A stretch of DNA of 64,000 bases from Burkholderiaceae bacterium (GTDB lineage: Bacteria > Pseudomonadota > Gammaproteobacteria > Burkholderiales > Burkholderiaceae_C), in NCBI GenBank assembly GCA_017856435.1, contig JAFMFB010000010.1, positions 1 to 64,000 on the forward strand, read 5' to 3'. Positions 29,261 through 37,712 of the stretch are shown here, one piece after another. Positions within the stretch are counted from its first letter, which is position 1. Every line of letters starts with the position of its first letter. The notes under the pieces are model-generated. The model searched no databases and was not told the DNA's origin. It worked only from the letters and a program-made list of their open reading frames with translations. Position numbers and translations under genes: made by a program.

Positions 29261-30445
29261 TCAGCGCGCTCCCTTACCAATGGCCGCGTCCGCTTCTTTA
29301 ACGGCAGACGTGGGCGCTGCACTCTCTGTGAACTTGACTGGGGTCCCCTCACGCAAAGCGCCGACATGGCCCAGCAAAATGCGTGATCCCGGGCTCAGAC
29401 CCTGCACCATCACCAGGGTCTCTCCACCCTCCGACCCGCGTACGCCCAGGGTCAGCTTGCGGTGCATGACTTTTCCTTGCTCAATCATCTGCACATACGG
29501 TTCTGGCCTGTCGGTACGCACCGCGCGCAGGGGCACGGCCAAGCCCCGGCTGCGGCTGATGGCAATTTCACCCTGAGCAAACATGCCTTGGCGCAGGGCA
29601 TCGCTGCTGGATTCAAGGCCCAGATAGACCAGTACGGCGCGGTTGCCAGCCTGTGCGCTCGGGCTGATGCGCAGCACCTTGGCGTCCAGCGCCTGGCCCA
29701 TGCCCTCGATCTGCAGTTTGGCCAGTTGCCCGGTCCGGATCGTGAGGGACTCTGCGCTGCTGACGCTGGCCTCGAGTTCCAATCGGCTCAGGTCCACTAT
29801 TTCGACAATCCGGGTATCCACCGCCACCCGCTCACCAGGTTGAACCAGGCGTTGGGCAACCATGCCGCCAATGGGTGCCATCAACTGTGTGTCAGACAGG
29901 GTCTTGCGGGCCTGATCAACCGAGGCCTGAGCGGCGGCAAGATTGGCTTGCGCCGACTGCAGATTGTTTTGCGATGTATTGAGCGCTGCCTTGGAGATAA
30001 AACCCTGCGCCACCAAAGCCTGGTTGTCATCGAGCTGGCGCTGGGCAATTTGCATCTGGGCGCGGGCAGCATTGGCCTGTTCAAGAGCCTGATTCAGGCG
30101 GGCCTGTGAGTCGGTCGGGTCCACCCGGGCTATCAGTTGGCCGGGCTTCACGCGGTCACCCTCGCGCACAGTCAAGCCTTGCAGCTCGCCGGCAACCCGG
30201 GCTTTGATAAAGACCGAATTCAATGCCCGAATTGAACCGGAAATCGGCTGTGTCTCGGTCAGCTCGACCTCCTTGAGATCAAATACATCGGAAGCAGCCA
30301 GTTCCATCAAGTTGGAACTTGTTTTTGGGCTTGCGTTGGCATCGGCCTGGTTTTGGGTCCGCCGCTTCTCAATGACGTGCAGGGCACCAAGCGCCAGGGC
30401 AGCGATGACGACGATGGCGATGAGCCATTTGAAGGAGCGATTCAT
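29261..30445 (-). CDS. RND periplasmic adaptor (membrane fusion) protein
   Basis: A 394-residue adaptor with one N-terminal membrane anchor (WLIAIVVIAALALGAL). Lipoyl-like halves flank a coiled-coil hairpin at about 125-185 (LNQALEQANAARAQMQIAQRQL and NLQSAQANLAAAQASVDQARKTL), and a beta-barrel (MVAQRLVQPGERVAV) and membrane-proximal domain follow. It links the RND permease to a TolC-type channel. Its ATG overlaps the TetR stop by four bases. Confidence 0.92.
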   Translation of the reverse strand: MNRSFKWLIAIVVIAALALGALHVIEKRRTQNQADANASPKTSSNLMELAASDVFDLKEVELTETQPISGSIRALNSVFIKARVAGELQGLTVREGDRVKPGQLIARVDPTDSQARLNQALEQANAARAQMQIAQRQLDDNQALVAQGFISKAALNTSQNNLQSAQANLAAAQASVDQARKTLSDTQLMAPIGGMVAQRLVQPGERVAVDTRIVEIVDLSRLELEASVSSAESLTIRTGQLAKLQIEGMGQALDAKVLRISPSAQAGNRAVLVYLGLESSSDALRQGMFAQGEIAISRSRGLAVPLRAVRTDRPEPYVQMIEQGKVMHRKLTLGVRGSEGGETLVMVQGLSPGSRILLGHVGALREGTPVKFTESAAPTSAVKEADAAIGKGAR

Positions 30446-31164
30446 GGGTTGAGGTCTTTCTGGTCTGATCCTGCAGAGGTTTCAGAAGTGTTGAGTGTTT
30501 GGTTTGGCTGGCACAGGCCATGCAGGATGATCTGGACCTGGGCCTGAAGATAGGTTTGCGGATCGAGGGTGACGCAATTTGCAGCTCGGGTGCCGAACGA
30601 GTGTTTCCAGGTGGTCAGAAAAATCATCGGGGCCAGCACCACGAAAATGCTGTGATCGATGTTGTCAATGAGGAATTCGCCACGGTCCACGCCGCGTTGC
30701 AGGATGCGGCGAATCAACTCCTGACCCGGCAGGATGACTTCCTGCTGGTAAAAGTCCGCCAGTTCGGGAAAATTGCTGGACTCGCTCATGACCAGTTTGG
30801 TCAGACCCGATGCGGGCGTGTTCCCGACGCGTTCCCACCACTGCAGCAAGGTATAGCGCAGCATTTCAGGAGTACTGCCAGCGTAGGCTTCGAACTCGGC
30901 GTTCCACTGCGGAAAGCGGCCGGCCAGATTTTCCCTGACGACCGCCTTGAACAACTCTTCCTTGCTCGGGTAATAAAGAAAGAGGGTGCCTTTTGAAACG
31001 CCTGCCAGGCGTGCCACTTCTTCGGCCCGGGTGGCGGCATAGCCTTTTTCGGTAAAGAGTGTGAGCGCGGCGGCCAGCAGTTCGCCCGGCCGAGCCTGTT
31101 TGCGCCGGCTGGTTCTGCCAGCCAGCGCTGCAGAAGTTGAAAGAGAGGAGGGTAATGCACTCAT
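30442..31164 (-). CDS. TetR-family repressor of the RND operon
   Basis: A 240-residue TetR protein: the HTH ELLAAALTLFTEKGYAATRAEEVARLAGVSKGTLFLYYPSKEELF occupies residues 26-72 and the rest is a helical ligand domain. It is first in TetR-adaptor-permease, with a 4-bp overlap to the adaptor, so it regulates its own operon, probably through the dyad between its -10 box and its start codon. A basic N-terminal tail (SRRKQARPG) may contact DNA. The ligand is unknown. Confidence 0.9.
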   Translation of the reverse strand: MSALPSSLSTSAALAGRTSRRKQARPGELLAAALTLFTEKGYAATRAEEVARLAGVSKGTLFLYYPSKEELFKAVVRENLAGRFPQWNAEFEAYAGSTPEMLRYTLLQWWERVGNTPASGLTKLVMSESSNFPELADFYQQEVILPGQELIRRILQRGVDRGEFLIDNIDHSIFVVLAPMIFLTTWKHSFGTRAANCVTLDPQTYLQAQVQIILHGLCQPNQTLNTSETSAGSDQKDLNP

Positions 31165-31168
31165 TTAA

Positions 31169-31190
31169 TGACCAGCGGGTCAGTAGTATA
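31169..31190 (-). promoter_or_regulatory. Operator and -10 box of the TetR-RND operon
   Basis: On the reverse strand TATACT (plus-strand 31185-31190) is followed at once by TGACCCGCTGGTCA (31169-31182), whose arms TGACC/GGTCA are perfect. The start codon is five bases further on. A TetR dimer here would cover the transcription start, and the leader would be very short, about 14 nt. Confidence 0.5.
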
Positions 31191-31282
31191 AGTTCGAATC
31201 GCGCGGCTACGACGCCCTGGGGATTAACGGCCAGGGTTCGGCTATTGGTTAAGCGCACTCAAATCAAGGGAAAACCCTAGAA

Positions 31283-31315
31283 ACATTTGCCTAAATGTCC
31301 TATTGACAGGACATT
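31283..31315. promoter_or_regulatory. Compound operator upstream of the second GntR gene
   Basis: AATGTCCT and AGGACATT form a perfect 8-bp inverted repeat around ATTGAC (31294-31315), and ACATTT/AAATGT forms an overlapping dyad at 31283-31298. A TTGACA -35-like box lies inside the first one (31303-31308). It is 24 bp before the GntR start, suitable for autorepression. Confidence 0.6.
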
Positions 31316-31339
31316 AAGACCGAATCTAGGATTCAAGCG

Positions 31340-32134
31340 ATGACGCAACTGATGCCGGTTCCAAAGTACCACCAGATCTACCTGGTCCTGCGCGAGCAAT
31401 TGCAGGAGGGGCGTTTTGTCAACGGCTTGCCCGGCGAACTGGCGCTGATGCGGGAATTCAGCGTGGCGCGGGTCACAGTGCGTCGGGCGCTAGAAAGGCT
31501 GGCCGGTGAGGGACTGATCGTGCGTCAGCCCGGTCGAGGTACAACACCGACGCCCACAGATGTCCTGACGCAAAAGGATGCATCAGACCGTCCGCAGCGG
31601 GCGCAACTCAACGGGCTGCTTGAAAATCTCATCAGCATGGGCTTGCGTACCAAGGTGCGGGTCCTGTCTGTTGATACGGTGGCAGCCAGCGGCCCGGTGG
31701 CCCAAAACCTTCAATTGGCTGTTGGTTCACAGGTCCAGAAGGCGGTTCGAGTGAGAAGCACAGCCCAGGGCCCTCTTTCGCTCATCACCACCTACGTGCC
31801 TGACTCGATTGCCAAAAATTTTGGCTGTGAAGAACTGGCCGAGAAACCTATTCTTCTTCTGATGGAGGAATCGGGTGTTCGAGTAGGTCGGGCGCACCAG
31901 ACCATTTCTGCCAAGCTGGCAGATGCCGAGGTGGCCAGGCACCTTGACCTTTCGGTCGGCTCGCCTCTGTTGGCCGTACAACGACTGATCTATGACGAAC
32001 ATGACCGACCTGTGCAGAGCCTGCATGGGCTGTATCGCCCCGATCGCTATGAATACGAATTGGAGCTGTCCCGAGTTGGCAACATTGATGCCAAGGTGTG
32101 GGTCAGCCATGAGTTATCCGCCAGATTTCATTGA
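31340..32134 (+). CDS. GntR-family regulator with UTRA domain
   Basis: A 264-residue HutC-type regulator: the winged HTH GELALMREFSVARVTVRRALERLAGEGLIVRQPGRGT at about 30-70, then a UTRA ligand domain ending QSLHGLYRPDRYEYELELSR. It starts 25 bases after a strong dyad and ends 30 bp before the LivK-like gene, heading a 12-gene locus on the same strand. It probably senses that pathway's substrate or an intermediate. It is a separate branch from the GntR at 6955. Confidence 0.9.
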   Translation: MTQLMPVPKYHQIYLVLREQLQEGRFVNGLPGELALMREFSVARVTVRRALERLAGEGLIVRQPGRGTTPTPTDVLTQKDASDRPQRAQLNGLLENLISMGLRTKVRVLSVDTVAASGPVAQNLQLAVGSQVQKAVRVRSTAQGPLSLITTYVPDSIAKNFGCEELAEKPILLLMEESGVRVGRAHQTISAKLADAEVARHLDLSVGSPLLAVQRLIYDEHDRPVQSLHGLYRPDRYEYELELSRVGNIDAKVWVSHELSARFH

Positions 32135-32164
32135 CCCCTAGCAACTTCAAAACAGGAGAACACC

Positions 32165-33367
32165 ATGCGTACACGTCGCATTTTCATGACTCAATCCGCC
32201 GCTGCCGCTTCGGCCATGGCCTTCCCGCTGATTGGCGGAGCCCAACCTAAAACCGTCAAGGTTGGGGTGTTGCACCCGGTGACAGGTGCCTTGGCCTACT
32301 CTGGTCAGCAGTGCCGGCTGGGCGCCATGATGGCCGTGGAGGACATCAACAAGGCCGGTGGTATCAAGTCGCTGGGGGGCGCAAAAATTGAGGCTTTGCT
32401 CGGAGACGCACAGTCGCAACCGCAGGCCGGGGCGGCTGAAGTCGAGAAAATGAATGAGGCCGGTGTTTCTGCCGTGGTAGGGGCTTTCGCTTCCGCCATC
32501 TGCCTGGCCACAACCCAAGCCGCTGCCAAGCACAACCTGCCTCATGTGGTGGATGTTGGTGTGGCCGACCAGATTGTGGAGCGTGGACTGAAAAACACCT
32601 TCCGGTTTGGACCAGGCTATCGCAAATGCGCCGAAACTGCCGTAGCCAACCTGCATGTGCTCAATACCTTGGCTGGCAAGCCCGCCAGAACGGTCATGAT
32701 CATCCATGAGGAATCCCTGTTTGGTACCGGCACTGCCAATTTGCTGGCGCGTGAGTTGCCAGGCTACGGATACGAAGTCAAGGAGGTGATTAAGCACGCC
32801 AACCCAACCCGTGACTTCAACAATATCGTGCTGCGTATGAAGGCGGTCAATCCCGATATCGTGATTCCTGCCAACTACTACAACGAGTACGCGCTGCTGG
32901 TACGCACCATGCAGCAACAGAAGGTTCAGCCCAAAGCCATCTACTCGGTCCTGGGTGGCGCAGCGTCCAGCTACAAGTTCGTGAAGGAATTTCCCGATGC
33001 AGCCAACGGCATCATTGACTGCAACCACTGGTTCAATCCGAAAGACAAGCGCTCAGCGGCAATGCGCAAGCGGGTGGAAGCCCAGGGTCAGTTTTTCAGC
33101 TATGAAGTGTTCATGGCCTACACCGCCACCCGACTGCTGGCCGATGCCATCGAGCGTGCCAAGTCGGCTGACCGAGCGGCCATCATCCAGGCGCTGGAGA
33201 ACAGTACCTTCTCTGATCACATCATGCCGTATGGCCAGACCAAATTTATCAACGGACAGAACACCGGTGCGCAACCCTTGATGACCCAGGTCCAGAAAAA
33301 TGACATCAAGGTCATCGTTCCGCGCGAGTTCCGCGAAGTCGAGCCACTCTTCCCGATGAAGGCCTGA
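32165..33367 (+). CDS. ABC transporter substrate-binding protein, branched-chain amino acid (LivK) type
   Basis: A 400-residue periplasmic protein. The signal TRRIFMTQSAAAASAMAFPLIGGA has twin arginines and looks Tat-dependent. The mature part has the Peripla_BP_6 layout: VKVGVLHPVTGALAYSGQQCRLGAMMAVEDINKAGG, then VVGAFASAICLATTQAA and MIIHEESLFGTGTANLLARELPG. A clear AGGAGA site lies ahead of ATG. It supplies the LivHMGF proteins that follow. Ligands of this family include amino acids, amides, urea and aromatic acids; here the catabolic genes suggest an amide or cyclic amide, as inference. Confidence 0.88.
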   Translation: MRTRRIFMTQSAAAASAMAFPLIGGAQPKTVKVGVLHPVTGALAYSGQQCRLGAMMAVEDINKAGGIKSLGGAKIEALLGDAQSQPQAGAAEVEKMNEAGVSAVVGAFASAICLATTQAAAKHNLPHVVDVGVADQIVERGLKNTFRFGPGYRKCAETAVANLHVLNTLAGKPARTVMIIHEESLFGTGTANLLARELPGYGYEVKEVIKHANPTRDFNNIVLRMKAVNPDIVIPANYYNEYALLVRTMQQQKVQPKAIYSVLGGAASSYKFVKEFPDAANGIIDCNHWFNPKDKRSAAMRKRVEAQGQFFSYEVFMAYTATRLLADAIERAKSADRAAIIQALENSTFSDHIMPYGQTKFINGQNTGAQPLMTQVQKNDIKVIVPREFREVEPLFPMKA

Positions 33368-33382
33368 GTCAGTTCGTTCTAG

Positions 33383-33420
33383 CCAGCCCAGTCCGTTCGA
33401 TCCCAGGCTGGGCTGGGTCT
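33383..33420 (+). terminator. Stem-loop between the LivK and LivH genes
   Basis: CCAGCCCAG and CTGGGCTGG form a 9-bp perfect stem with a 16-nt loop, followed by TCTTTTCCTC. The T-run is weak, so it is probably a partial terminator or 3' stabiliser, making the binding protein mRNA more abundant than that of the membrane parts. Confidence 0.5.
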
Positions 33421-33431
33421 TTTCCTCATGT

Positions 33432-34304
33432 ATGTTTGATTCAGCCATTCTGATACCTTCCTTGCTCAACGGGATCACAACCGGTGCGGTGTATGCACTG
33501 ATCGCCCTGGGCCTGACCCTGATCTACGGGGTTTTGCACATCATCAACTTTGCCCACGGTGCTGGACTGATGTTGGCCCTTTATGGGGTTTACCTGCTGA
33601 AGGAACGTTTGGGAATCGATCCCTATCTGGCGCTGCCTGTGATGGTGGTGGGCATGTTTCTGCTGGGTTACTGTCTGCAGCGGCTGGTGATCAACCGTGC
33701 CAGCCATGGCAAGGATGAAAATATCTTGCTGGTCACGCTTGGCCTGTCCATCATCATGGAAAACGCCGCTTTGCTGGCCTTTCAGTCCGATACCCGCTCG
33801 ATAGAAACCCCCTACACCCTGGCCACTGTAACGATCGGGCCGGCCATGATTGCGGTGCCCAAACTGGTGGCGTTTGCCGGGGCTTTGGTGGTGTCGGCAA
33901 TTTTGGTCTGGTTGATCCAGGCCACCGATCTGGGGCGGGCGATCCGAGCGGTTGCCAGGGAAAAGCAGGGTGCCAAGCTGATGGGCATTCATGTTGACCA
34001 TGTCTACGCAATCAGCTTCGGCATCGGACTTGCCTGCCTGGGGGCAGCGGCCTGTTTCCTCCTGCCGGCCTACTATGTCAATCCACAGGTAGGCAATGGC
34101 TTTGTACTGGTGGCTTTCACCATTGTGGTTCTGGGTGGCATGGGCAGCTTTACCGGGGCTTTGCTGGGAGGGCTTCTGATCGGAGTGGTCGAGTCTCTGG
34201 GCGGTCTGTACCTTGGCGAATCTCTGGGTCAGATCGGAATTTTTGGCATCTTCATCCTGGTCCTGCTGTTCAGACCCCAGGGATTGTTCGGGGCGCGTTC
34301 ATGA
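33432..34304 (+). CDS. ABC transporter permease, LivH type
   Basis: A 290-residue membrane protein with about eight hydrophobic helices. Typical LivH features are LLNGITTGAVYALIALGLTLIYGVLHIINFAHG at the start and VVLGGMGSFTGALLGGLLIGVVESLG near the end. It pairs with the LivM-type permease, whose start overlaps its stop (ATGA). The first ATG at 33428 is out of frame and closes at once. Confidence 0.92.
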   Translation: MFDSAILIPSLLNGITTGAVYALIALGLTLIYGVLHIINFAHGAGLMLALYGVYLLKERLGIDPYLALPVMVVGMFLLGYCLQRLVINRASHGKDENILLVTLGLSIIMENAALLAFQSDTRSIETPYTLATVTIGPAMIAVPKLVAFAGALVVSAILVWLIQATDLGRAIRAVAREKQGAKLMGIHVDHVYAISFGIGLACLGAAACFLLPAYYVNPQVGNGFVLVAFTIVVLGGMGSFTGALLGGLLIGVVESLGGLYLGESLGQIGIFGIFILVLLFRPQGLFGARS

Positions 34305-35272
34305 AACGCTGGCGGCGGGATATTGCAGTCATCGTCCTTTTTGTCGGGGCCATTCTGATCTTGACGACCAGCAGTGATTCCGGTGTGCTGCTCAACTTCC
34401 TGATGATGGCCCTCTATGCCACCTTGCTCGCTCAAGCCTGGAATATATTGGGCGGTTTCGGCGGGCAATTCTCCTTCGGCCATGCCCTCTTTTTTGGGAC
34501 GGGCGCCTATATCCAGAGCATTGCCCAGATGCAATGGGGTCTTGGCGCCTGGGCTGCGCTGCCGTTGGCACTGCTGGGGGCCGCCATGGTGGGCATCTTT
34601 GTGGGCGCTTTGAGTTTTCGCTACGGGCTCAAGGGCTCGTACTTTGCGCTGGTGACGCTGGCATTTGCCGAGGTCTTTCGCATTCTGGCGCTATCAGTCA
34701 ACTTTACCGGCGCCGGGGTGGGGCTGATGCTGCCACTGAAGGAATCATTGGCAAACATGCAATTCGGCTCGCCGCGCGGCTATGTCTATCTGATTCTGGT
34801 CTTTGTTGTACTGGCCTTGTTGATCAGCTGCTGGCTGCGTCACTCCCGTTTTGGTGCCTATTTGCAGGCAATCCGGGACAATGAGGACGCTGCCCGTGCG
34901 CTGGGGGTCAATCCCTTTGGCATCAAACTGGGGGCCATTGCACTGTCTGCGGCGCTGATGGGGGCTGGAGGCGCTTTTTATGTCCAGGTCTTTCACTATA
35001 TCGACCCGGGCCTGGCCTTTGGTCCGCACACCTCGGTGGAAGCATTGGTGGCTGCCATTGTGGGCGGCATGGGTACGTTGTGGGGCCCGGTACTTGGCGC
35101 ATTTCTGCTGCATGGCCTGTCGGACATCACCCGCAACCTCTTTGGTCAGCTACCGGGGATCAACATGATCATCTATGGCCTGGTGCTGGTGCTGATCGTG
35201 ACCTTCATGCCGCGTGGCATTGCGGGGCTGAGCGCAACCTTGCGGGCGCGCCTTGGGGGACGTAATGGCTGA
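34301..35272 (+). CDS. ABC transporter permease, LivM type
   Basis: A 323-residue permease with nine or ten hydrophobic segments. LivM hallmarks are AWNILGGFGGQFSFGHALFFGTGAY, FRYGLKGSYFALVTLAFAE, IRDNEDAARALGVN and AIVGGMGTLWGPVLGAF. It overlaps livH by four bases and livG by eight, so the whole transporter is translationally coupled. Confidence 0.92.
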   Translation: MKRWRRDIAVIVLFVGAILILTTSSDSGVLLNFLMMALYATLLAQAWNILGGFGGQFSFGHALFFGTGAYIQSIAQMQWGLGAWAALPLALLGAAMVGIFVGALSFRYGLKGSYFALVTLAFAEVFRILALSVNFTGAGVGLMLPLKESLANMQFGSPRGYVYLILVFVVLALLISCWLRHSRFGAYLQAIRDNEDAARALGVNPFGIKLGAIALSAALMGAGGAFYVQVFHYIDPGLAFGPHTSVEALVAAIVGGMGTLWGPVLGAFLLHGLSDITRNLFGQLPGINMIIYGLVLVLIVTFMPRGIAGLSATLRARLGGRNG

Positions 35273-36020
35273 AACCCTGCTCGAGCTCCAAGGGGTCTCG
35301 AAATCCTTTGGCGGCCTCAAGGCTGTCCAGCAGGTCAGTATGCGGGTGCCTGCAGCCAGCCTGACCGCCTTGATTGGCCCGAATGGGGCGGGCAAAACCA
35401 CCCTGTTTGCCTTGATGTCGGGTTTTCTCATGCCTGACGCAGGGCGTGTCTTCTTTGATGGCCAGGACATCACCGGGCATAAACCTGAAATCAATGCTCG
35501 CCGGGGCATGACGCGTACTTTCCAGATTGTTCAACCGTTTGCCCAGCAGACCGTGCGTGAAAACATTGCAGTGGGCGCTCATCTGCACCTTGCGCAGCGG
35601 GCCTTGGCACTGGAACAGGCCGAAGTCGTGGCGCAACAGGTGGGGCTGGCGCCGCTCCTTGACAAAGCCGCGGCAGATCTGACCGTTGCAGCTCGCAAAC
35701 GACTCGAGCTGGCGCGTGCTCTGGCGACCCGACCCAAGTTACTGCTGCTTGACGAGGTGCTGGCCGGGCTCAACCCCCAGGAAATTTCCGAAATGATTCC
35801 TGTGGTGCGCGGAATTGCCCAAAGCGGGGTGACCGTCCTCATGATCGAGCATGTGATGCAGGCGGTCATGAACCTGGCCGAGCGGGTCTGGGTATTGTCC
35901 CAGGGCCAATTGATTGCCGAGGGCTCGCCATCGGACGTGACTCGCGACGAGCGGGTGGTTGAGGCTTACCTGGGCCACGGTACCGCTGCGCGTCTGCGCG
36001 CCATGGGGGGCGCGGCATGA
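35265..36020 (+). CDS. ABC transporter ATP-binding protein, LivG type
   Basis: A 251-residue ATPase: Walker A GPNGAGKTTLF (about 36-46), Q-loop region RTFQIVQPF, Walker B LLLLDEVLAGLNP and the switch His in MIEHVM. The signature segment reads LTVAARKRLELARAL instead of the usual LSxGQ, a divergent form known in some LivG-type proteins. ATG 35265 is preferred over the track's GTG because GGGGGA lies just upstream. It works with LivF. Confidence 0.9.
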   Translation: MAETLLELQGVSKSFGGLKAVQQVSMRVPAASLTALIGPNGAGKTTLFALMSGFLMPDAGRVFFDGQDITGHKPEINARRGMTRTFQIVQPFAQQTVRENIAVGAHLHLAQRALALEQAEVVAQQVGLAPLLDKAAADLTVAARKRLELARALATRPKLLLLDEVLAGLNPQEISEMIPVVRGIAQSGVTVLMIEHVMQAVMNLAERVWVLSQGQLIAEGSPSDVTRDERVVEAYLGHGTAARLRAMGGAA

Positions 36021-36754
36021 ACCAGAACGTCACCGGTCAGGACGGCGGGCTGCTGCTGGATGTTCGGTCCCTGCATGCCGGCTACGGTCGGGTTGAGGTG
36101 TTACGGGGCGTTGATCTGACTGTAGGCCAAGGGGAATTGGTTGCCTTGTTGGGCAGCAATGGCGCAGGCAAATCGACGCTTAACCATGTGCTTAGCGGGA
36201 TCGAGCCGGTATGGCAGGGGTCGGTGCTATTTGCCGGACAGGATTTGAGCGCAGCGCACTATCGGGATGTGGTTCGCGCCGGCCTGATTCAGGTGCCCGA
36301 GGGGCGCAAGATATTTCCAAACTTGTCGGTGCTGGAGAATCTGGAGCTGGGATCTTTTACCCGCGCACGCACACGCCGCACCGACAACCTCGAGCGGGTC
36401 TATGCCATCTTTCCCCGACTCAAGGAGCGTCTGAGCCAACTGGCGGGAACCATGAGTGGCGGTGAGCAACAAATGCTGGCCATCGGGCGTGGGCTGATGG
36501 CTGAACCCAAACTGCTGATTCTGGATGAGCCTTCCCTGGGCCTGTCGCCCTTGCTGGTCGAAGAAATGTTTGCCTTGATCGCGCAACTGCGATCCCAGGG
36601 CCTGGCCATTCTGCTGGTAGAACAAAACGTTGGCCAGTCTCTGGAAATTGCCGATCGGGCCTATGTGATGGAAAACGGGGCCATTCGGTTTACCGGTTCG
36701 CCCGCCCAGTTGCTGGGCAGTGATGAATTGCGCCGGGCCTACCTGGGGCTGTGA
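36017..36754 (+). CDS. ABC transporter ATP-binding protein, LivF type
   Basis: A 245-residue ATPase with Walker A GSNGAGKST, LivF-specific IQVPEGRKIFPNLSVLENLELG, the canonical signature TMSGGEQQMLAIGRGLM, Walker B LLILDEPSLGLSP and switch residue in LLVEQNVG. It overlaps livG by ATGA. The intact signature here complements the degenerate one in LivG. Confidence 0.92.
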   Translation: MNQNVTGQDGGLLLDVRSLHAGYGRVEVLRGVDLTVGQGELVALLGSNGAGKSTLNHVLSGIEPVWQGSVLFAGQDLSAAHYRDVVRAGLIQVPEGRKIFPNLSVLENLELGSFTRARTRRTDNLERVYAIFPRLKERLSQLAGTMSGGEQQMLAIGRGLMAEPKLLILDEPSLGLSPLLVEEMFALIAQLRSQGLAILLVEQNVGQSLEIADRAYVMENGAIRFTGSPAQLLGSDELRRAYLGL

Positions 36755-36756
36755 GG

Positions 36757-37704
36757 ATGAAACGACGACACATTATTCTGGCTGGCCTGGCAAGTCCGAC
36801 ATTCGGCTGGGCGCAAAGTGCGCCGGTGCGAGTTCTGGTGGGTGCCCCAGCAGGCGGGACCACTGACACCATGGCGCGCGTGCTGGCCACGGAGCTGGGT
36901 CGTCTGTTGGGCGGCCGGACCGTGGTGGTCGAAAACCGACCTGGCGCCGGCGGCAATATCGCTGCTGAGGCGGTTGCCAAGGCGGCCCCCGATGGCAACA
37001 CCTTGTTGATGAGTTTCACCAGTCATGCCATCAATGCCAGCCTTTACCCCAAACTGCCTTTTGACCCGCTGCGGGATTTCACGCCCCTGACCATGGTTTC
37101 GACCTCACCTGCATTGTTGGTGGCCCATCCCGCCTTGCCGGCCAACAACCTTTTGGAACTCATTGCGCTGGCCAAAAGCAAGCCGGGCAAACTCAACTTT
37201 GCTATTGGCGCGCTGGGCTCATCAGTGCATCTGGCGGGTGAAGCCTTCAAGATGATGTCGGGCACTTACATTGTCAACATCCCCTACAAAGGAACAGCCC
37301 CCGCCCTGCAGGATGTTCTGGCAGGTCAGGTTGAACTGATGTTTGCCAACGTCGGCAATGCCCAGGCCCATATTCGCGCCGGCAAGCTCAAGGTGCTGGG
37401 TGTCACGAGTCCGACCAGGCTGGCCGCCTACCCTGATGTGCCGGCTATTGGCGAAGTATTGCCGGGATACCAGTCGGCTGCCTGGTTTGGCCTGTTCGGT
37501 CCTGCCGGATTGAGCCCTCAGCTGAAGGAACAATTGAGTTCTGCGGCCCGCCAGGCCATTGCAGCACCGGCCGTGAAAAAACGCATCGAGTTCGAAGGCG
37601 CCACGCCGGTAGGCAACGACCCGCAGGAGTTCGCCCGATTTGTGCAGGAGGAAATCAGCCGCTGGAGCCGGGTGGTCAAATACTCCGGTGCCAGGGCCGA
37701 TTGA
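36757..37704 (+). CDS. Bug-family periplasmic solute-binding protein
   Basis: About 315 residues with a short signal peptide (MKRRHIILAGLASPTFGWAQ) and Bug motifs VRVLVGAPAGGTTDTMARVLA, ENRPGAGGNIAAEAVA and NIPYKGTAPALQDVLAGQVELMFAN. GTG at 36751, overlapping the livF stop, is an alternative start. It lies between a complete ABC importer and the catabolic genes, so the locus has two separate binding proteins, perhaps for the substrate and a related acid. No TctA/TctB genes are seen. Confidence 0.88.
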   Translation: MKRRHIILAGLASPTFGWAQSAPVRVLVGAPAGGTTDTMARVLATELGRLLGGRTVVVENRPGAGGNIAAEAVAKAAPDGNTLLMSFTSHAINASLYPKLPFDPLRDFTPLTMVSTSPALLVAHPALPANNLLELIALAKSKPGKLNFAIGALGSSVHLAGEAFKMMSGTYIVNIPYKGTAPALQDVLAGQVELMFANVGNAQAHIRAGKLKVLGVTSPTRLAAYPDVPAIGEVLPGYQSAAWFGLFGPAGLSPQLKEQLSSAARQAIAAPAVKKRIEFEGATPVGNDPQEFARFVQEEISRWSRVVKYSGARAD

Positions 37705-37712
37705 GGTTGCCG

